Below are positions 35,997 through 45,969 of a stretch of DNA of 64,000 nucleotides, in pieces. Both the position numbers and the translations under genes were made by a program. Source of the stretch: [Muricauda] lutisoli (nom. illeg.) (lineage in GTDB: Bacteria; Bacteroidota; Bacteroidia; Flavobacteriales; Flavobacteriaceae). The notes beneath the pieces were generated by a model. That model was not told where the DNA came from. It saw only the letters and a list, made by a program, of their open reading frames with translations, and made no database searches. The stretch covers positions 1,178,001-1,242,000 of the forward strand of contig NZ_JAFLND010000001.1 of assembly GCF_017313105.1 (NCBI RefSeq), read 5' to 3'. The stretch's first letter is position 1. Every line of letters starts with the position of its first letter.

Positions 35997-36004
35997 CAAA
36001 AGTA
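35997..36004 (-). promoter_or_regulatory. -7 box TACTTTTG for the oxoamine synthase gene
   Basis: A perfect TAnnTTTG match on the minus strand about 24 bases before the ATG at 35973, lying after the terminator of the upstream gene. Confidence 0.55.
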
Positions 36005-36042
36005 TAGATTTTTATGAACCTCGCATAACGAAATTTTCATAT

Positions 36043-36073
36043 AAAAAAACGGCAATGGATTTTCATTGCCGTT
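36043..36073 (-). terminator. Terminator of the cysteine-synthase-like gene
   Basis: Perfect 10-bp arms AACGGCAATG / CATTGCCGTT with a 6-base loop; on the minus strand a T run follows. It separates the two PLP-enzyme genes into two transcripts. Confidence 0.85.
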
Positions 36074-36097
36074 CTTGAGGTATTATAAGGTACTGGT

Positions 36098-37138
36098 TTA
36101 TTTAATATACTTGATTTCTTCAGGAACCTCGGCATCTTGAATATCAAAAAAGCCTTGGTTATCCATCCATTCGTTACTGTACACCTTGCTCATGTATCTT
36201 GAACCGTGGTCAGGGAACACAACAACAACATTACTGTCCTCGGTAAACTCCCCTTCTGTGTTCAATTGGTACAACGCTTGAGTAGCGGCACCACTCGTAT
36301 AACCTGCAAAAATACCTTCTGTATGGGCCAATTTACGGGCCATATGGGCACTTTCACCGTCGGTTACCTTAATATATCTATCAATACTATTGAAATCGGT
36401 AGCAGTAGGAATCAAGTTTTTACCCAAGCCTTCTATTCGGTAAGGATAAACTTCATTATGATCGAACTCACCGGTTTCGTGATATTTTTTCAATACCGAA
36501 CCGTAAGCATCAACACCTAAAACCTTGACTTTTGGGTTCTGTTCCTTCAGATAACGAGCAATTCCCGAAATGGTACCTCCCGTTCCACTACAAGCTACCA
36601 AATGGGTGATCTGACCATTGGTCTGCTCCCAAATTTCCGGGCCTGTACTGGAATAGTGGGCATCAATGTTCAACTCGTTAAAATATTGATTGATGTAAAT
36701 GGAATTCGGTGTTTCGCTATGCAAACGTTTTGCCACTTCGTAATAGGAACGTGGGTCGTCCGCACTTACATGGGCTGGACAAACGTAGACGTTTGCTCCC
36801 ATAGAACGCAACATATCAATCTTGTCCGGGGATGATTTTGAACTTACGGCCAAAATACATTTGTATCCCTTAACAATGCTCACCATGGCAAGGCTAAAGC
36901 CTGTATTACCTGATGTGGTCTCAATAATGGTGCTACCCGGCTTAAGAATACCTTTACGTTCGGCTTCTTCTATAATATGAATCGCAATTCTATCTTTTGA
37001 AGAATGTCCTGGATTAAAGCATTCCAGTTTAGCATAGAAATTTCCAGTAAGAGGGGCGGTAATTCTGTTTAGCTTAACTAAGGGGGTACTTCCAATTAGG
37101 TCTAGGATATTGCTGTACGCATTTATCTGTGTCTTCAT
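36098..37138 (-). CDS. Cysteine synthase/cystathionine-beta-synthase-like PLP enzyme, possible cysteate synthase
   Basis: A 346-aa fold-type II PLP enzyme. It shows [11 protein letters not shown], the Schiff-base Lys near residue 48 in [19 protein letters not shown] for substrate and phosphate binding, and [26 protein letters not shown] resembles cystathionine beta-synthase more than CysK. In flavobacterial sulfonolipid synthesis a fold-type II PLP enzyme makes L-cysteate from a serine derivative and sulfite; the adjacency to the oxoamine synthase makes that role plausible here. Ordinary cysteine or cystathionine synthesis is the alternative. A -7 box TACATTTG lies upstream. Confidence 0.8.
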   Translation of the reverse strand: MKTQINAYSNILDLIGSTPLVKLNRITAPLTGNFYAKLECFNPGHSSKDRIAIHIIEEAERKGILKPGSTIIETTSGNTGFSLAMVSIVKGYKCILAVSSKSSPDKIDMLRSMGANVYVCPAHVSADDPRSYYEVAKRLHSETPNSIYINQYFNELNIDAHYSSTGPEIWEQTNGQITHLVACSGTGGTISGIARYLKEQNPKVKVLGVDAYGSVLKKYHETGEFDHNEVYPYRIEGLGKNLIPTATDFNSIDRYIKVTDGESAHMARKLAHTEGIFAGYTSGAATQALYQLNTEGEFTEDSNVVVVFPDHGSRYMSKVYSNEWMDNQGFFDIQDAEVPEEIKYIK

Positions 37139-37190
37139 AACTGGTATTAGGTAGGGAACATTCCCAAAACTATATAAGAAATGTTCGGTG

Positions 37191-37198
37191 CAAATGTA
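37191..37198 (-). promoter_or_regulatory. -7 box TACATTTG for the cysteine-synthase-like gene
   Basis: A perfect TAnnTTTG match on the minus strand, 53 bases before the ATG, in the short gap after the S9 peptidase. Confidence 0.5.
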
Positions 37199-37209
37199 AC
37201 ATTTTATTT

Positions 37210-39348
37210 TTAAAGGGCTTTTCCTTCAAGGTCTAAAATAAACGCATATTCCTTTGCGGTTTCTTTCAAAGCTTCAAACCGGCCAGATGCTCCACCGTGC
37301 CCGGTATCCATATTGGTATCCAAAAACAAGAGATTGTCGTCCGTTTTATATTCCCTTAACTTAGCTACCCACTTAGCTGGTTCCCAGTATTGTACTTGCG
37401 AATCGTGCAGACCTGTGGATACATACATATGTGGATACGCCTTAGCTTCCACATTATCGTAAGGTGAATAGGATTTAATGTAATCGTAATATTCCTTTTC
37501 GTTTGGATTGCCCCATTCGTCGTATTCTCCAGTGGTCAATGGGATGGTATCATCCAACATGGTTGTGACCACATCAACAAAAGGAACAGCTGCAATTACC
37601 CCATGGTACAATTCAGGTTCCATATTAATAATGGCGCCCATTAACAGTCCTCCAGCGGAACCGCCCATGGCATATAAATGTTCCGAGCTGGTATAATTAC
37701 GCTCTATCAGGTATTTGGAAACATCGATAAAATCGGTAAAAGTGTTTTTTTTGTGCAATAATTTGCCGCCCTCGTACCAAGGCCTTCCCAAATACTCACC
37801 ACCGCGAACATGTGCAATGGCGTAGATGAAACCACGATCCAACAAACTCAAACGAATGGACGAAAAATAGGGGTCGATGGTAGCCCCGTAAGAGCCATAA
37901 CCGTATTGCAGCAACGGACTTGTGCCGTCCAAAGGGATGTCCTTATGATAAATTACGGAGATAGGCACTTTTTTTCCATCCCTAGCCGTGGCCCACAAAC
38001 GCTCGGTTTTGTAATTATCCTTATCAAACTTGCCGCCCAAAACCTCTTGTTGCTTCATAACCGTTTTGGTTCGGTTTTCCATATCAAAATCGATGATGGC
38101 ATAGGGCTCGCCCATTTCGTTGTAGTAGTAGCGTAGTACTTTGGTGTCAAAATCCAAGTTGACGGATGGCCCGGCCACATACGTTTCACTATCAAAAGGC
38201 AGGTAATAGCTGTCGGAACCATCCCATTTGGCAATCTTCATTTGGTTGAGACCATTGTTACGTTCAGTAACCACGTAATAGTCTCTGAAAATCTCAACAT
38301 CTTCCAATAAAACATCCTCTTGATGCGGTATAAATTCCTCCCAATTTTCTGATGATGTATTATTCTCGCTTGTTTTCATCAACTTAAAGTTGGTGGCACC
38401 GTCCTTGTTGGTGAGCACATAAAAATCACCTTCAAAATGGGAAATGGAATACTCCACTCCCTTTTCTCGTGCTGAGAACACTTTGAACTCCCCCTCCGTA
38501 TCATCTGCATCCAAAATTCGATATTCCGATGTAAGCGTGCTACTGGAACCGATTACAATATATTTTCTGGATTTGGTCTTATACACAAAAGTGTTGTAGG
38601 TGGAATCCTTTTCGTGAAAAACAAGTTCATCCTCCTCGGAAGAGGTTCCCATTACGTGTTTGAAAATCCGGTCCGAACGTAAGGTAACAGGGTCTTTCTT
38701 TGTGTAAAAAAGCGTTTTGTTGTCGTTGGCCCAAACAGAGCTTCCCGTGGTGTTTTCAATGATATCGGGATAAATCTCCCCTGATTTAAGGTTTTTCACC
38801 TGAATGTTGTACTGTCGCCTGGAAATGGTATCCGTTCCAAAGGAAGCCATGGTGTTATCGGGACTGATGGAAACACCCCTCAAGTTGAAAAACTCGTGCC
38901 CCTCGGCCATTTGGTTGCAATCGAACAACAATTCCTCGTCCGCCTCCAAGCTTTCCTTTTTTCTGGAATAGATCGGGTACTCTTTGCCCTCTTCGTATCG
39001 GGTAATGTACCAGTAACCATCCAATTTGTAGGGAACCGATGAATCATCTTCTTTGATTCTGCCCTTCATCTCCTTAAAAAGTTCTTCTTGGAATTTCTCG
39101 GTATGGGCGGTCATTTTATGAAAATACTCGTTCTCCGCGTTCAAGTAATCCAGAACCTGTTGGTCTTCTCTGTTGTTCATCCAATAATAATCATCGATTC
39201 TAAGATCGCCGTGCTTCTCAAGTTGCGTTGGATGCTTAGGTGCCACAGGGGGAATATTATTCATGGATTCGTCTTTATTGTTTTTGCAAGCGGTCGCAAA
39301 AATAAGGCATAAAACCAGAATAGAAATTCTTGCATTCGTTTGTTTCAT
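37210..39348 (-). CDS. Prolyl-oligopeptidase-family (S9A) peptidase, lipoprotein
   Basis: A 712-aa protein with lipobox ATAC (Cys21), so membrane-anchored in the envelope. Residues ~40-430 form the seven-bladed propeller that gates substrates; the C-terminal ~270 residues are the alpha/beta hydrolase. Catalytic Ser lies in GGSAGG, Asp in GLHDSQV and His in TGHGGASG. The closest named group is oligopeptidase B (protease II), which cuts after basic residues. All three catalytic residues are present. It is transcribed alone. Confidence 0.9.
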   Translation of the reverse strand: MKQTNARISILVLCLIFATACKNNKDESMNNIPPVAPKHPTQLEKHGDLRIDDYYWMNNREDQQVLDYLNAENEYFHKMTAHTEKFQEELFKEMKGRIKEDDSSVPYKLDGYWYITRYEEGKEYPIYSRKKESLEADEELLFDCNQMAEGHEFFNLRGVSISPDNTMASFGTDTISRRQYNIQVKNLKSGEIYPDIIENTTGSSVWANDNKTLFYTKKDPVTLRSDRIFKHVMGTSSEEDELVFHEKDSTYNTFVYKTKSRKYIVIGSSSTLTSEYRILDADDTEGEFKVFSAREKGVEYSISHFEGDFYVLTNKDGATNFKLMKTSENNTSSENWEEFIPHQEDVLLEDVEIFRDYYVVTERNNGLNQMKIAKWDGSDSYYLPFDSETYVAGPSVNLDFDTKVLRYYYNEMGEPYAIIDFDMENRTKTVMKQQEVLGGKFDKDNYKTERLWATARDGKKVPISVIYHKDIPLDGTSPLLQYGYGSYGATIDPYFSSIRLSLLDRGFIYAIAHVRGGEYLGRPWYEGGKLLHKKNTFTDFIDVSKYLIERNYTSSEHLYAMGGSAGGLLMGAIINMEPELYHGVIAAVPFVDVVTTMLDDTIPLTTGEYDEWGNPNEKEYYDYIKSYSPYDNVEAKAYPHMYVSTGLHDSQVQYWEPAKWVAKLREYKTDDNLLFLDTNMDTGHGGASGRFEALKETAKEYAFILDLEGKAL

Positions 39349-39451
39349 TGGAAAGTGTTTTAGCCAATTTACTACTTTTGAACTTACGTTTGATAAATAT
39401 TAATGTATTGCTTGTTTTGACAGTGGTCCGACAAGCCTAAAATTTAAAGAT

Positions 39452-39778
39452 ATGTTTGGAGATTTAATGGGAATGATGGGTAAAATAAAAGAGACCCAAA
39501 AGAAAGTTGAGGAAACCAAGGAACGATTGAACACCGTGATGATCGATGAAGCATCCTCGGATGGATTGCTCAAAGTCACATTGACGGCCAATCGTGAAAT
39601 AAAATCCATTGCCATTGATGATTCCCTTTTGGAAGATAAGGAGCAATTGGAAGATTATTTGGTACTGACGTTGAACAAAGCCATTGAAAAAGCTACCAAG
39701 GTAAACGAAGCGGAATTGGCGGCCGTGGCCAAAGAAGGTATGCCAAACATTCCCGGCATGGATGCTTTTATGAAGTAA
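39452..39778 (+). CDS. YbaB/EbfC family nucleoid-associated protein
   Basis: A 108-aa DNA-binding protein that forms a tweezer-like dimer. It has the helical N terminus [26 protein letters not shown], the central strands [19 protein letters not shown] and the C-terminal helix. Length is normal. In many bacteria it lies beside dnaX/recR, but not here. Confidence 0.9.
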   Translation: MFGDLMGMMGKIKETQKKVEETKERLNTVMIDEASSDGLLKVTLTANREIKSIAIDDSLLEDKEQLEDYLVLTLNKAIEKATKVNEAELAAVAKEGMPNIPGMDAFMK

Positions 39779-39780
39779 AA

Positions 39781-39813
39781 CACCCCTGAAATTATATTAA
39801 GGGGCATTTTTAT
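39781..39813 (+). terminator. Possible terminator after ybaB
   Basis: CCCCT and AGGGG arms with an 11-base loop, followed by CATTTTTAT. The stem is short. Confidence 0.5.
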
Positions 39814-39823
39814 ACTTGTCTGG

Positions 39824-39867
39824 TCGAGCGCAGTCGAGACCTTTTTAGATTTCTCGACTGCGTTCGA
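39824..39867. repeat. Inverted repeat of the TCGAGCGCAGTCGAGA type
   Basis: TCGAGCGCAGTCGAGA is followed 12 bases later by TCTCGACTGCGTTCGA, its reverse complement with one mismatch. Elements of this wording are scattered between genes in many flavobacteria. It sits between convergent ybaB and the aldolase gene and would form a strong RNA hairpin in both directions. Confidence 0.75.
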
Positions 39868-39877
39868 ATTAACATTC

Positions 39878-40903
39878 CTAACCAATACTTTTCAAAACCT
39901 TTAGGAAATGCTCATGCATGGCATTGGTATAGTCCAAATGTGTAACAATACGCAGTTTGCCTTGCCCCATCCCGATAATGGACACTTCGTTTTTGGTCAG
40001 TTGTTCCAAAAATGCTTCGGACGACATTTTAGTGTCATTAATTTCAAAAATGATGATATTGGTCTCAATGGGCTCCACTTTTTTGATAAAATCCAATGAT
40101 TCCAGTACTTCTCCTATTTCTTCTGCTTTTTTGTGGTCTTCAGCAAGTCGGTCGATATTGTTATCCAAAGCATAAATACCGGCAGCCGCCAAATAACCCG
40201 ATTGACGCATTCCGCCGCCAAACACTTTTCGGATACGCAATGCTTTGTCTACATCCGCTTTACTCCCAACCAAAACAGAACCTACGGGGCACCCCATGCC
40301 TTTGCTCAAACATACGCTGATGGTATCGAACAACCTCCCGTAAGCTTTTGGGTCTTCTTGCTTTTTCACCAAGGCGTTCCACAGTCGGGCACCATCCAAG
40401 TGGTATTTTAAATGGTGTTCATCGCAGACTTTTCGGATTTTTTTCAATTCCTCAAAATCCCAACAAGCGCCACCACCTTTGTTCGTAGTGTTTTCTATGC
40501 AGACCAACGTAGTCAATGGGCTATGGTAAAAATCCGGCGGATTTATGGAAGCCTCCACCTGTTCGGCTTTCATCATACCACGGTCACCATCTACCAATTT
40601 ACAGGAAACCCCGCTATTAAAGCTTACTCCTCCGCCTTCATAATTGTACACATGGGCATATTTATCGCAAATTAACTGGTCTCCTGGTTGAGTGTGTATT
40701 TTTATCGCCGTTTGGTTGGTCATGGTGCCGCTTGGAAAAAAGAGGGCGGCTTCCATACCAAAATACTCGGCAACTTTAGCTTCCAATTCATTTACAGTAG
40801 GGTCGTTTTTAAATACATCATCTCCTACTTTTGCATTCATCATGGCCTCCAACATTCCTGTTGAAGGTCTGGTGACAGTGTCACTTATCAAGTTTATTTC
40901 CAT
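39878..40903 (-). CDS. ltaE: Low-specificity L-threonine aldolase
   Basis: A 341-aa PLP enzyme (GLY1/LtaE type) that splits threonine and allo-threonine to glycine and acetaldehyde. It has ISDTVTRPS at the start, FPSGTMTNQ, DGARLWNA with the PLP-binding Asp, and the Schiff-base Lys near residue 200 in SVCLSKGMGCPVGSV. Length is normal. It follows the metalloprotease gene by 8 bases on the same strand, so they may share a transcript. Confidence 0.93.
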   Translation of the reverse strand: MEINLISDTVTRPSTGMLEAMMNAKVGDDVFKNDPTVNELEAKVAEYFGMEAALFFPSGTMTNQTAIKIHTQPGDQLICDKYAHVYNYEGGGVSFNSGVSCKLVDGDRGMMKAEQVEASINPPDFYHSPLTTLVCIENTTNKGGGACWDFEELKKIRKVCDEHHLKYHLDGARLWNALVKKQEDPKAYGRLFDTISVCLSKGMGCPVGSVLVGSKADVDKALRIRKVFGGGMRQSGYLAAAGIYALDNNIDRLAEDHKKAEEIGEVLESLDFIKKVEPIETNIIIFEINDTKMSSEAFLEQLTKNEVSIIGMGQGKLRIVTHLDYTNAMHEHFLKVLKSIG

Positions 40904-40911
40904 AAAATATT

Positions 40912-43314
40912 TTAGTCCATGCAGTCCATCCCAATAGGTGAACCATCAGGAATTTTTTCAACAGGTATCAATTTAAATTCAGAAGGCTTCTTCATAAATG
41001 CATCGATTCTTTTAACCATTTCTGCTGCTACCGCGTTTTTACCATCGTTCAACAATTGGGTTTTTAGATTGTTCAAAGCCTCATTGGCAATAGCATTCAC
41101 TTGGGGATGCACATCATTGTGGGCCGCCAAATTCATAATGTGGTAAAGAACTCTAAAATTGATGGTATGCTGTACTTCTTCTTCGTAATCATCACGGTGA
41201 GAAAGGTCAAAAGTACCTTTAATGGTCTCCTCCAATACTTCTTTTAGACCCATTTGGTTTTTGTCCAGACTTTTTTGCTGGATCAACCTAGATGCACGCT
41301 CTGGATGAAGCAAAAGTTCCAAGGTCATATCTGCCGCTGTTTCTGCAGCTGAAAGGGCATCAAAACTAACACCTGTTCTTCCTTTAAAGGATTCCCTGGA
41401 ACGACCGAAACCAACGGCTCTTGGCGGGAAAAGATCAAGCTTGTCCTTTGGTATGGCAATAACCTCGGCATCCAATGTTTTTAAGATGGCTTCCATTGCT
41501 GCTTCCTGAACAGCTTCGTCGACGGGCACCACAGGGGTTTGCCCACCAGCTTTAACAGCATAATTGTAATCCAAACCACCAATAACTTTGGATACCGCTT
41601 CGGTCTGGTACCTATGGAAGAAATAGATAGGGACAAAAACATCTTCCAAAACAGAATAAGCTTCACCTGTCCTAACATTGTCTATGGAAAAGTTTGCAAT
41701 AGCTTTTTTCCGTATTTCCAACATGTCGTCCAATTCCTGACTAGCACTTTTTCCGTTGTCCCATAAGTGGGCCAATAGATGAGCGCCACCTTTTGGTCGG
41801 GCATCTTGATCGGAAATATACCGTAACCCATCGTCCTGTGCCTTTTTTAAAATCGCATTCAGCGCATCTTGTTCATTGGTGCCATTTGGAAAATCGGAAT
41901 AGGCATAGGCTACGGTTACCTTATCCCACTCCCCTATTCCTGTATCATAAGCATTGTCAAAACTGATTTCACCACCTTCCAACTCAAACTGTGGGTGTGG
42001 GTAATCCATTACAGATGCCCTATTGTTGGTACTTGCTGCAAAATTATGGGCGAATCCCAATGTATGTCCTATTTCGTGTGCGGAAAGCTGACGGATTCTG
42101 GCCAATGCCAATTCCAACATAGGTTCATAATTATCGTCCCTTTCCTCGAAGGGCTTGTTCATTAGCGCTTGGGCAATCATAAAATCCTGACGGATACGCA
42201 AGCTGCCCAAACTAACATGCCCTTTTAGAATTTCTCCCGTTCTTGGATCTACCACACTGGCGCCGTAACTCCATCCCCTTGTGGAACGGTGCACCCATTG
42301 CACCACATTGTAACGCACATCCAAGGGGTCGGCATCATCAGGAAGTATTTTCATTTGGAATGCATCCTTGTAACCTGCTGCTTCAAAGGCTTGATTCCAC
42401 CATTTCCCACCTTCCAACAAAGCTGAACGCACGGGTTCCGGTGTACCATTGTCCAAATAATAAATGATCGGTTCAACCGCTTCACTGACTTCGGCGTTCG
42501 GATCTTTCTTTTTTAATCGGTGTCTTCTTATAAATCGCTTCACCAAAGATTCTTGCACTGGTGTGGCATAATCGTAATAAGAAAAAGGATATCCTCCACT
42601 GCGTGGATCAAAAAGACGTTTTTCAAATTTATCGTCTGGCAGCTCAACAAGGGAATGGTGCTGTGCAACGGTTACCAAACTAGGTGTTGGGGTTACCGAG
42701 CGAATCCAAGCGCCTTGTGGTTCACCTTTAAAAGTAAGTGTTACATCGAACTCCACATTTTTAGGAAACGCCTTGGTACGTTCAAAAGCCCATGCACTTT
42801 TGGACTTGTCCAAACTATAAGTACCTTGTTTAGCTCGTTTTAATCGGTTGGAAACACCATGGGCATCACGCATTAAAAAGTCGGTGAAGTCTATGAGGTA
42901 ACTGCCTTTGGACTCTTCCACAATCTCAAAACCGTGCAAAATGGACTTGGCAAAGGCTTGCTCTACTGATTTTCTTTCCAAATCGTTGTTGGTGATCGCC
43001 CTATAATCCAAGTTAGGCTGAACCAATAGTAGTTTTTTCCCTGCTTTACGGAAGAAAACCACTTGCTCATTGCCCAATTGTCCGCGATCTAGTCCTATAT
43101 CATTACTTCCTATACCGCTGCTCAATGCATACACGTATAAAAATTCCTTTCCCAAATCATCAACCTGGAGGTAGATTTTATCTGTGGAGTCGTCATAATA
43201 AAAATTAAAATAGCCATTGAACTTTTGAAAATCCTTGGCTTTTTCAAATGTTTGGGCCCCCAATGAGGAGCATACAAAATAAAATAATGCGATGAGTGTA
43301 GTCGTGTTCTTCAT
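40912..43314 (-). CDS. Large exported zinc-dependent metalloprotease (DUF5117/DUF4953 type)
   Basis: An 800-aa protein with a signal peptide ending near LGAQ. The long N-terminal domain (FNGYFNFYYDDSTDKIYL, LGKEFLYVYALSSGIGSNDIGLDRGQ) is of the DUF5117 type. The metzincin-like zinc motif HEIGHTLGFAHNF lies at about residues 411-423 and is intact (H-x3-H-x6-H register). MDYPHPQ follows as the Met-turn. A DUF4953-like part follows. These proteases occur across Bacteroidota and are probably periplasmic or surface-exposed; substrates are unknown. Confidence 0.88.
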   Translation of the reverse strand: MKNTTTLIALFYFVCSSLGAQTFEKAKDFQKFNGYFNFYYDDSTDKIYLQVDDLGKEFLYVYALSSGIGSNDIGLDRGQLGNEQVVFFRKAGKKLLLVQPNLDYRAITNNDLERKSVEQAFAKSILHGFEIVEESKGSYLIDFTDFLMRDAHGVSNRLKRAKQGTYSLDKSKSAWAFERTKAFPKNVEFDVTLTFKGEPQGAWIRSVTPTPSLVTVAQHHSLVELPDDKFEKRLFDPRSGGYPFSYYDYATPVQESLVKRFIRRHRLKKKDPNAEVSEAVEPIIYYLDNGTPEPVRSALLEGGKWWNQAFEAAGYKDAFQMKILPDDADPLDVRYNVVQWVHRSTRGWSYGASVVDPRTGEILKGHVSLGSLRIRQDFMIAQALMNKPFEERDDNYEPMLELALARIRQLSAHEIGHTLGFAHNFAASTNNRASVMDYPHPQFELEGGEISFDNAYDTGIGEWDKVTVAYAYSDFPNGTNEQDALNAILKKAQDDGLRYISDQDARPKGGAHLLAHLWDNGKSASQELDDMLEIRKKAIANFSIDNVRTGEAYSVLEDVFVPIYFFHRYQTEAVSKVIGGLDYNYAVKAGGQTPVVPVDEAVQEAAMEAILKTLDAEVIAIPKDKLDLFPPRAVGFGRSRESFKGRTGVSFDALSAAETAADMTLELLLHPERASRLIQQKSLDKNQMGLKEVLEETIKGTFDLSHRDDYEEEVQHTINFRVLYHIMNLAAHNDVHPQVNAIANEALNNLKTQLLNDGKNAVAAEMVKRIDAFMKKPSEFKLIPVEKIPDGSPIGMDCMD

Positions 43315-43510
43315 AATCTGGTTGAAATATTGCCTTTAAAATTATGGAAATCATTTTAAATAACCCCTTGAAAAATCTCCTATTCGATTAAACCGTAATT
43401 TGATAAAATTTGAAGCGGATTTTTGAACATTCTTTTCTATAACATGCTGATTTTTGAATAATGTTAACCTGTAAAGCCAAATGAATTGCCTATATTAAAA
43501 GAAAAACAAT

Positions 43511-44977
43511 ATGGGTACATCCGAGGATAAATCTATCTTTTCCAGTTACGTTAAAAAAGAGGGATTGTATGATGAGGTCTTTGATGAAAATGGAGGGGTC
43601 AAGTCGGGCTACCAAAAGCTTTTAGATCTTTATGGCACAAGGTCTATAGACGACTATGTCTCCCTCAACAATAAAGCAAAATCATCCTTTTTTAACCAAG
43701 GTATCACCTTTCAAGTTTATGGCAACAAACAAAGTCAGGAGAAAATTTTCCCTTTCGACCTTTTCCCAAGAATTATTACCTCAGAGGAGTGGGAAATTAT
43801 CGAAAAGGGAGCTATACAACGTAATATTGCGCTAAATCATTTCTTATGGGACGTTTATCACGATAAGAAAATAGTGAAAGACAAAGTGGTGCCCATTGAG
43901 CTGTTAAGTTCTTCACCCAACTATCTTCATCAAATGATGAATGTGGACCCGCCAAACAAGATCTATAACCATATTTCGGGTACGGACATTATAAAACATT
44001 CGGATGGCAATTATTATGTGTTGGAAGATAATATACGTTGTCCTTCCGGAGTAAGCTACGTGATTTGTAACAGAACTGCCTTAAAAAGGGCGCTTTTCGG
44101 GGTTTTCAACCATTATAAGACCCACTCGGTAACCGATTATGCAGAAAATCTTTTGCACTTGTTGGAAACCGCAAAGCCACATGGGGTAGATTCCCCCGTA
44201 ACCGTGGTCATAACACCGGGAATGTTCAACTCGGCATATTACGAACATTCCTATTTGGCGAAAGCCATGGGGGTCGAATTGGTTGAGGGACGTGACCTCT
44301 TTGTTGAAAATGATTTTGTCTACATGAAAACCACCCAAGGCCCTGTTCGTGTAGATGTGGTTTACCGTAGGATTGACGACCTGTTCCTTGATCCCATGGA
44401 ATTTAATCCTGACTCTGCTTTGGGTGTGCCTGGAATTTTTGCTGCATATCGCAAGGGCAACGTTACCCTTGCCAATGCCCCTGGAACGGGTGTAGCGGAC
44501 GATAAGGCCATTTACACTTACATGCCGGACATCATTAAATATTATTTGAACGAGGAGCCGATACTCAAAAATGTACATACCTACCATTGTAGTCGACCTA
44601 AGGAATTGCAGTATGTGCTCGATAATATAAAGGACTTGGTTATAAAACCCGTTGATGAGGCAGGAGGATACGGTATTTCCATTGGTAATCGATTAACCAA
44701 GGATGAAATTGAACGCGTAAAATCCGAGGTCAAGGCGAATCCCCGTAAATATGTGGCCCAGCCCATTATGTCGCTATCCGTACACCCAACATATATAGAC
44801 CAAAAGGAATCCTTTGAGCAACGCCATGTTGATCTAAGGACATTCACTGTGATGGGCAAAGACGAACAATTTGTATTAAAAGGAGGGCTTACCCGCGTAG
44901 CCCTGAAAGAAGGAAATTTGATTGTGAACTCCTCCCAAGGAGGCGGTTCCAAAGATACGTGGGTCCTAAAACAATAA
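43511..44977 (+). CDS. Circularly permuted ATP-grasp type 2 protein
   Basis: A 488-aa cytoplasmic protein. It shows the DUF404/DUF407 pattern: YDEVFDENGGVKSGYQ, then FPFDLFPRII..EEWE.IE.G..QR, VLEDNIRCPSGVSYV, DVVYRRIDDLFLDP, LVIKPVDEAGGYGI and RHVDLRTFTV. Circularly permuted ATP-grasp enzymes form acyl-phosphate intermediates and ligate amines, and comparative genomics has placed them in peptide-ligation systems. It leads a three-gene plus-strand set with the alpha-E (4 bases after) and transglutaminase (40 bases after) proteins. Confidence 0.9.
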   Translation: MGTSEDKSIFSSYVKKEGLYDEVFDENGGVKSGYQKLLDLYGTRSIDDYVSLNNKAKSSFFNQGITFQVYGNKQSQEKIFPFDLFPRIITSEEWEIIEKGAIQRNIALNHFLWDVYHDKKIVKDKVVPIELLSSSPNYLHQMMNVDPPNKIYNHISGTDIIKHSDGNYYVLEDNIRCPSGVSYVICNRTALKRALFGVFNHYKTHSVTDYAENLLHLLETAKPHGVDSPVTVVITPGMFNSAYYEHSYLAKAMGVELVEGRDLFVENDFVYMKTTQGPVRVDVVYRRIDDLFLDPMEFNPDSALGVPGIFAAYRKGNVTLANAPGTGVADDKAIYTYMPDIIKYYLNEEPILKNVHTYHCSRPKELQYVLDNIKDLVIKPVDEAGGYGISIGNRLTKDEIERVKSEVKANPRKYVAQPIMSLSVHPTYIDQKESFEQRHVDLRTFTVMGKDEQFVLKGGLTRVALKEGNLIVNSSQGGGSKDTWVLKQ

Positions 44978-44981
44978 TCAT

Positions 44982-45929
44982 ATGCTTGCAAGAGTTGCCA
45001 ATAACCTATTTTGGATGGGTAGATACATAGAACGTGCCGAACACATCGCTCGTTTTATGAACGTGAACTATTTTTCATCATTAGATGCTCCGAACCAGCT
45101 TTCACATTCGCGGGATTTTGTGTTACAATCCATGTTGTTCATGGTCGGCGACCCCGTTTCCGATCCGCAAAAGGAACTTAATGAAGAAGCGGTGTTGTTT
45201 GATTTGGGACTAAACCCCGCTAAGCCCTACTCCATTATCAGTAGCATAAAAATTGCCAGAGAAAACGCGAATAGTTCCCGTGATTTGATATCAACAGAGC
45301 TGTATGAAAGTTTGAACAAGTTTTATCACTTTGTGATGAATTACCACACGGATACCTACGTTAAAACCAACTTGTATGATTTTACCATGAACATTACGGA
45401 AATGACAGCCGTTTTACGTGGTAAAATTAGGGGTACTTTGTTACACGATGAAGTTTATGCCATCATCATGATGGGCGTGAACATCGAAAGGGCCATCCAG
45501 ATCACCCGTATCATCAATACCAAATACAACGATGCCCTCATGGCCAAAGGAAGCTACAAAGATCCTATCGGCAATAGTTATGAATGGAGCACTTTGTTAA
45601 AATGTGCCGAATCCTATGATATGATGCGAAGGTTGTACAAAAAAACTCCCAATGGGACATCTACATTGGAGTTTTTACTATTGAACGGCAAATGCCCAAG
45701 ATCGTTCATGAATTGCATCAACCAAGTTCACAAGCATATTTTAGAAATCGACAAAAAGGTGGAGTACTCCCAAAGTTCCACAGCATTTTTGGTTGGAAAA
45801 GTCAAAGCAGAGTTTCAATTTAAACAGATCGATGAAATATTGGAGGATATCCAAGGAAACTTGGACATGATTCTTAATAAGATGTTCAAAATTAGTGAAA
45901 GCATGGAGAAAGAATTCTTCAATTACTGA
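44982..45929 (+). CDS. Alpha-E domain protein (DUF403)
   Basis: A 315-aa nearly all-helical protein opening with MLARVANNLFWMGRYIERAEHIARF, the hallmark of the alpha-E domain. This family occurs almost only beside circularly permuted ATP-grasp and transglutaminase genes, as here. It has no known catalytic residues of its own and is thought to be a partner or substrate carrier. It starts 4 bases after the ATP-grasp gene, so expression is coupled. Confidence 0.9.
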   Translation: MLARVANNLFWMGRYIERAEHIARFMNVNYFSSLDAPNQLSHSRDFVLQSMLFMVGDPVSDPQKELNEEAVLFDLGLNPAKPYSIISSIKIARENANSSRDLISTELYESLNKFYHFVMNYHTDTYVKTNLYDFTMNITEMTAVLRGKIRGTLLHDEVYAIIMMGVNIERAIQITRIINTKYNDALMAKGSYKDPIGNSYEWSTLLKCAESYDMMRRLYKKTPNGTSTLEFLLLNGKCPRSFMNCINQVHKHILEIDKKVEYSQSSTAFLVGKVKAEFQFKQIDEILEDIQGNLDMILNKMFKISESMEKEFFNY

Positions 45930-45969
45930 TCCTTTTTTGAGTACCTTGGCCCGATTGAAATTCACCTAG

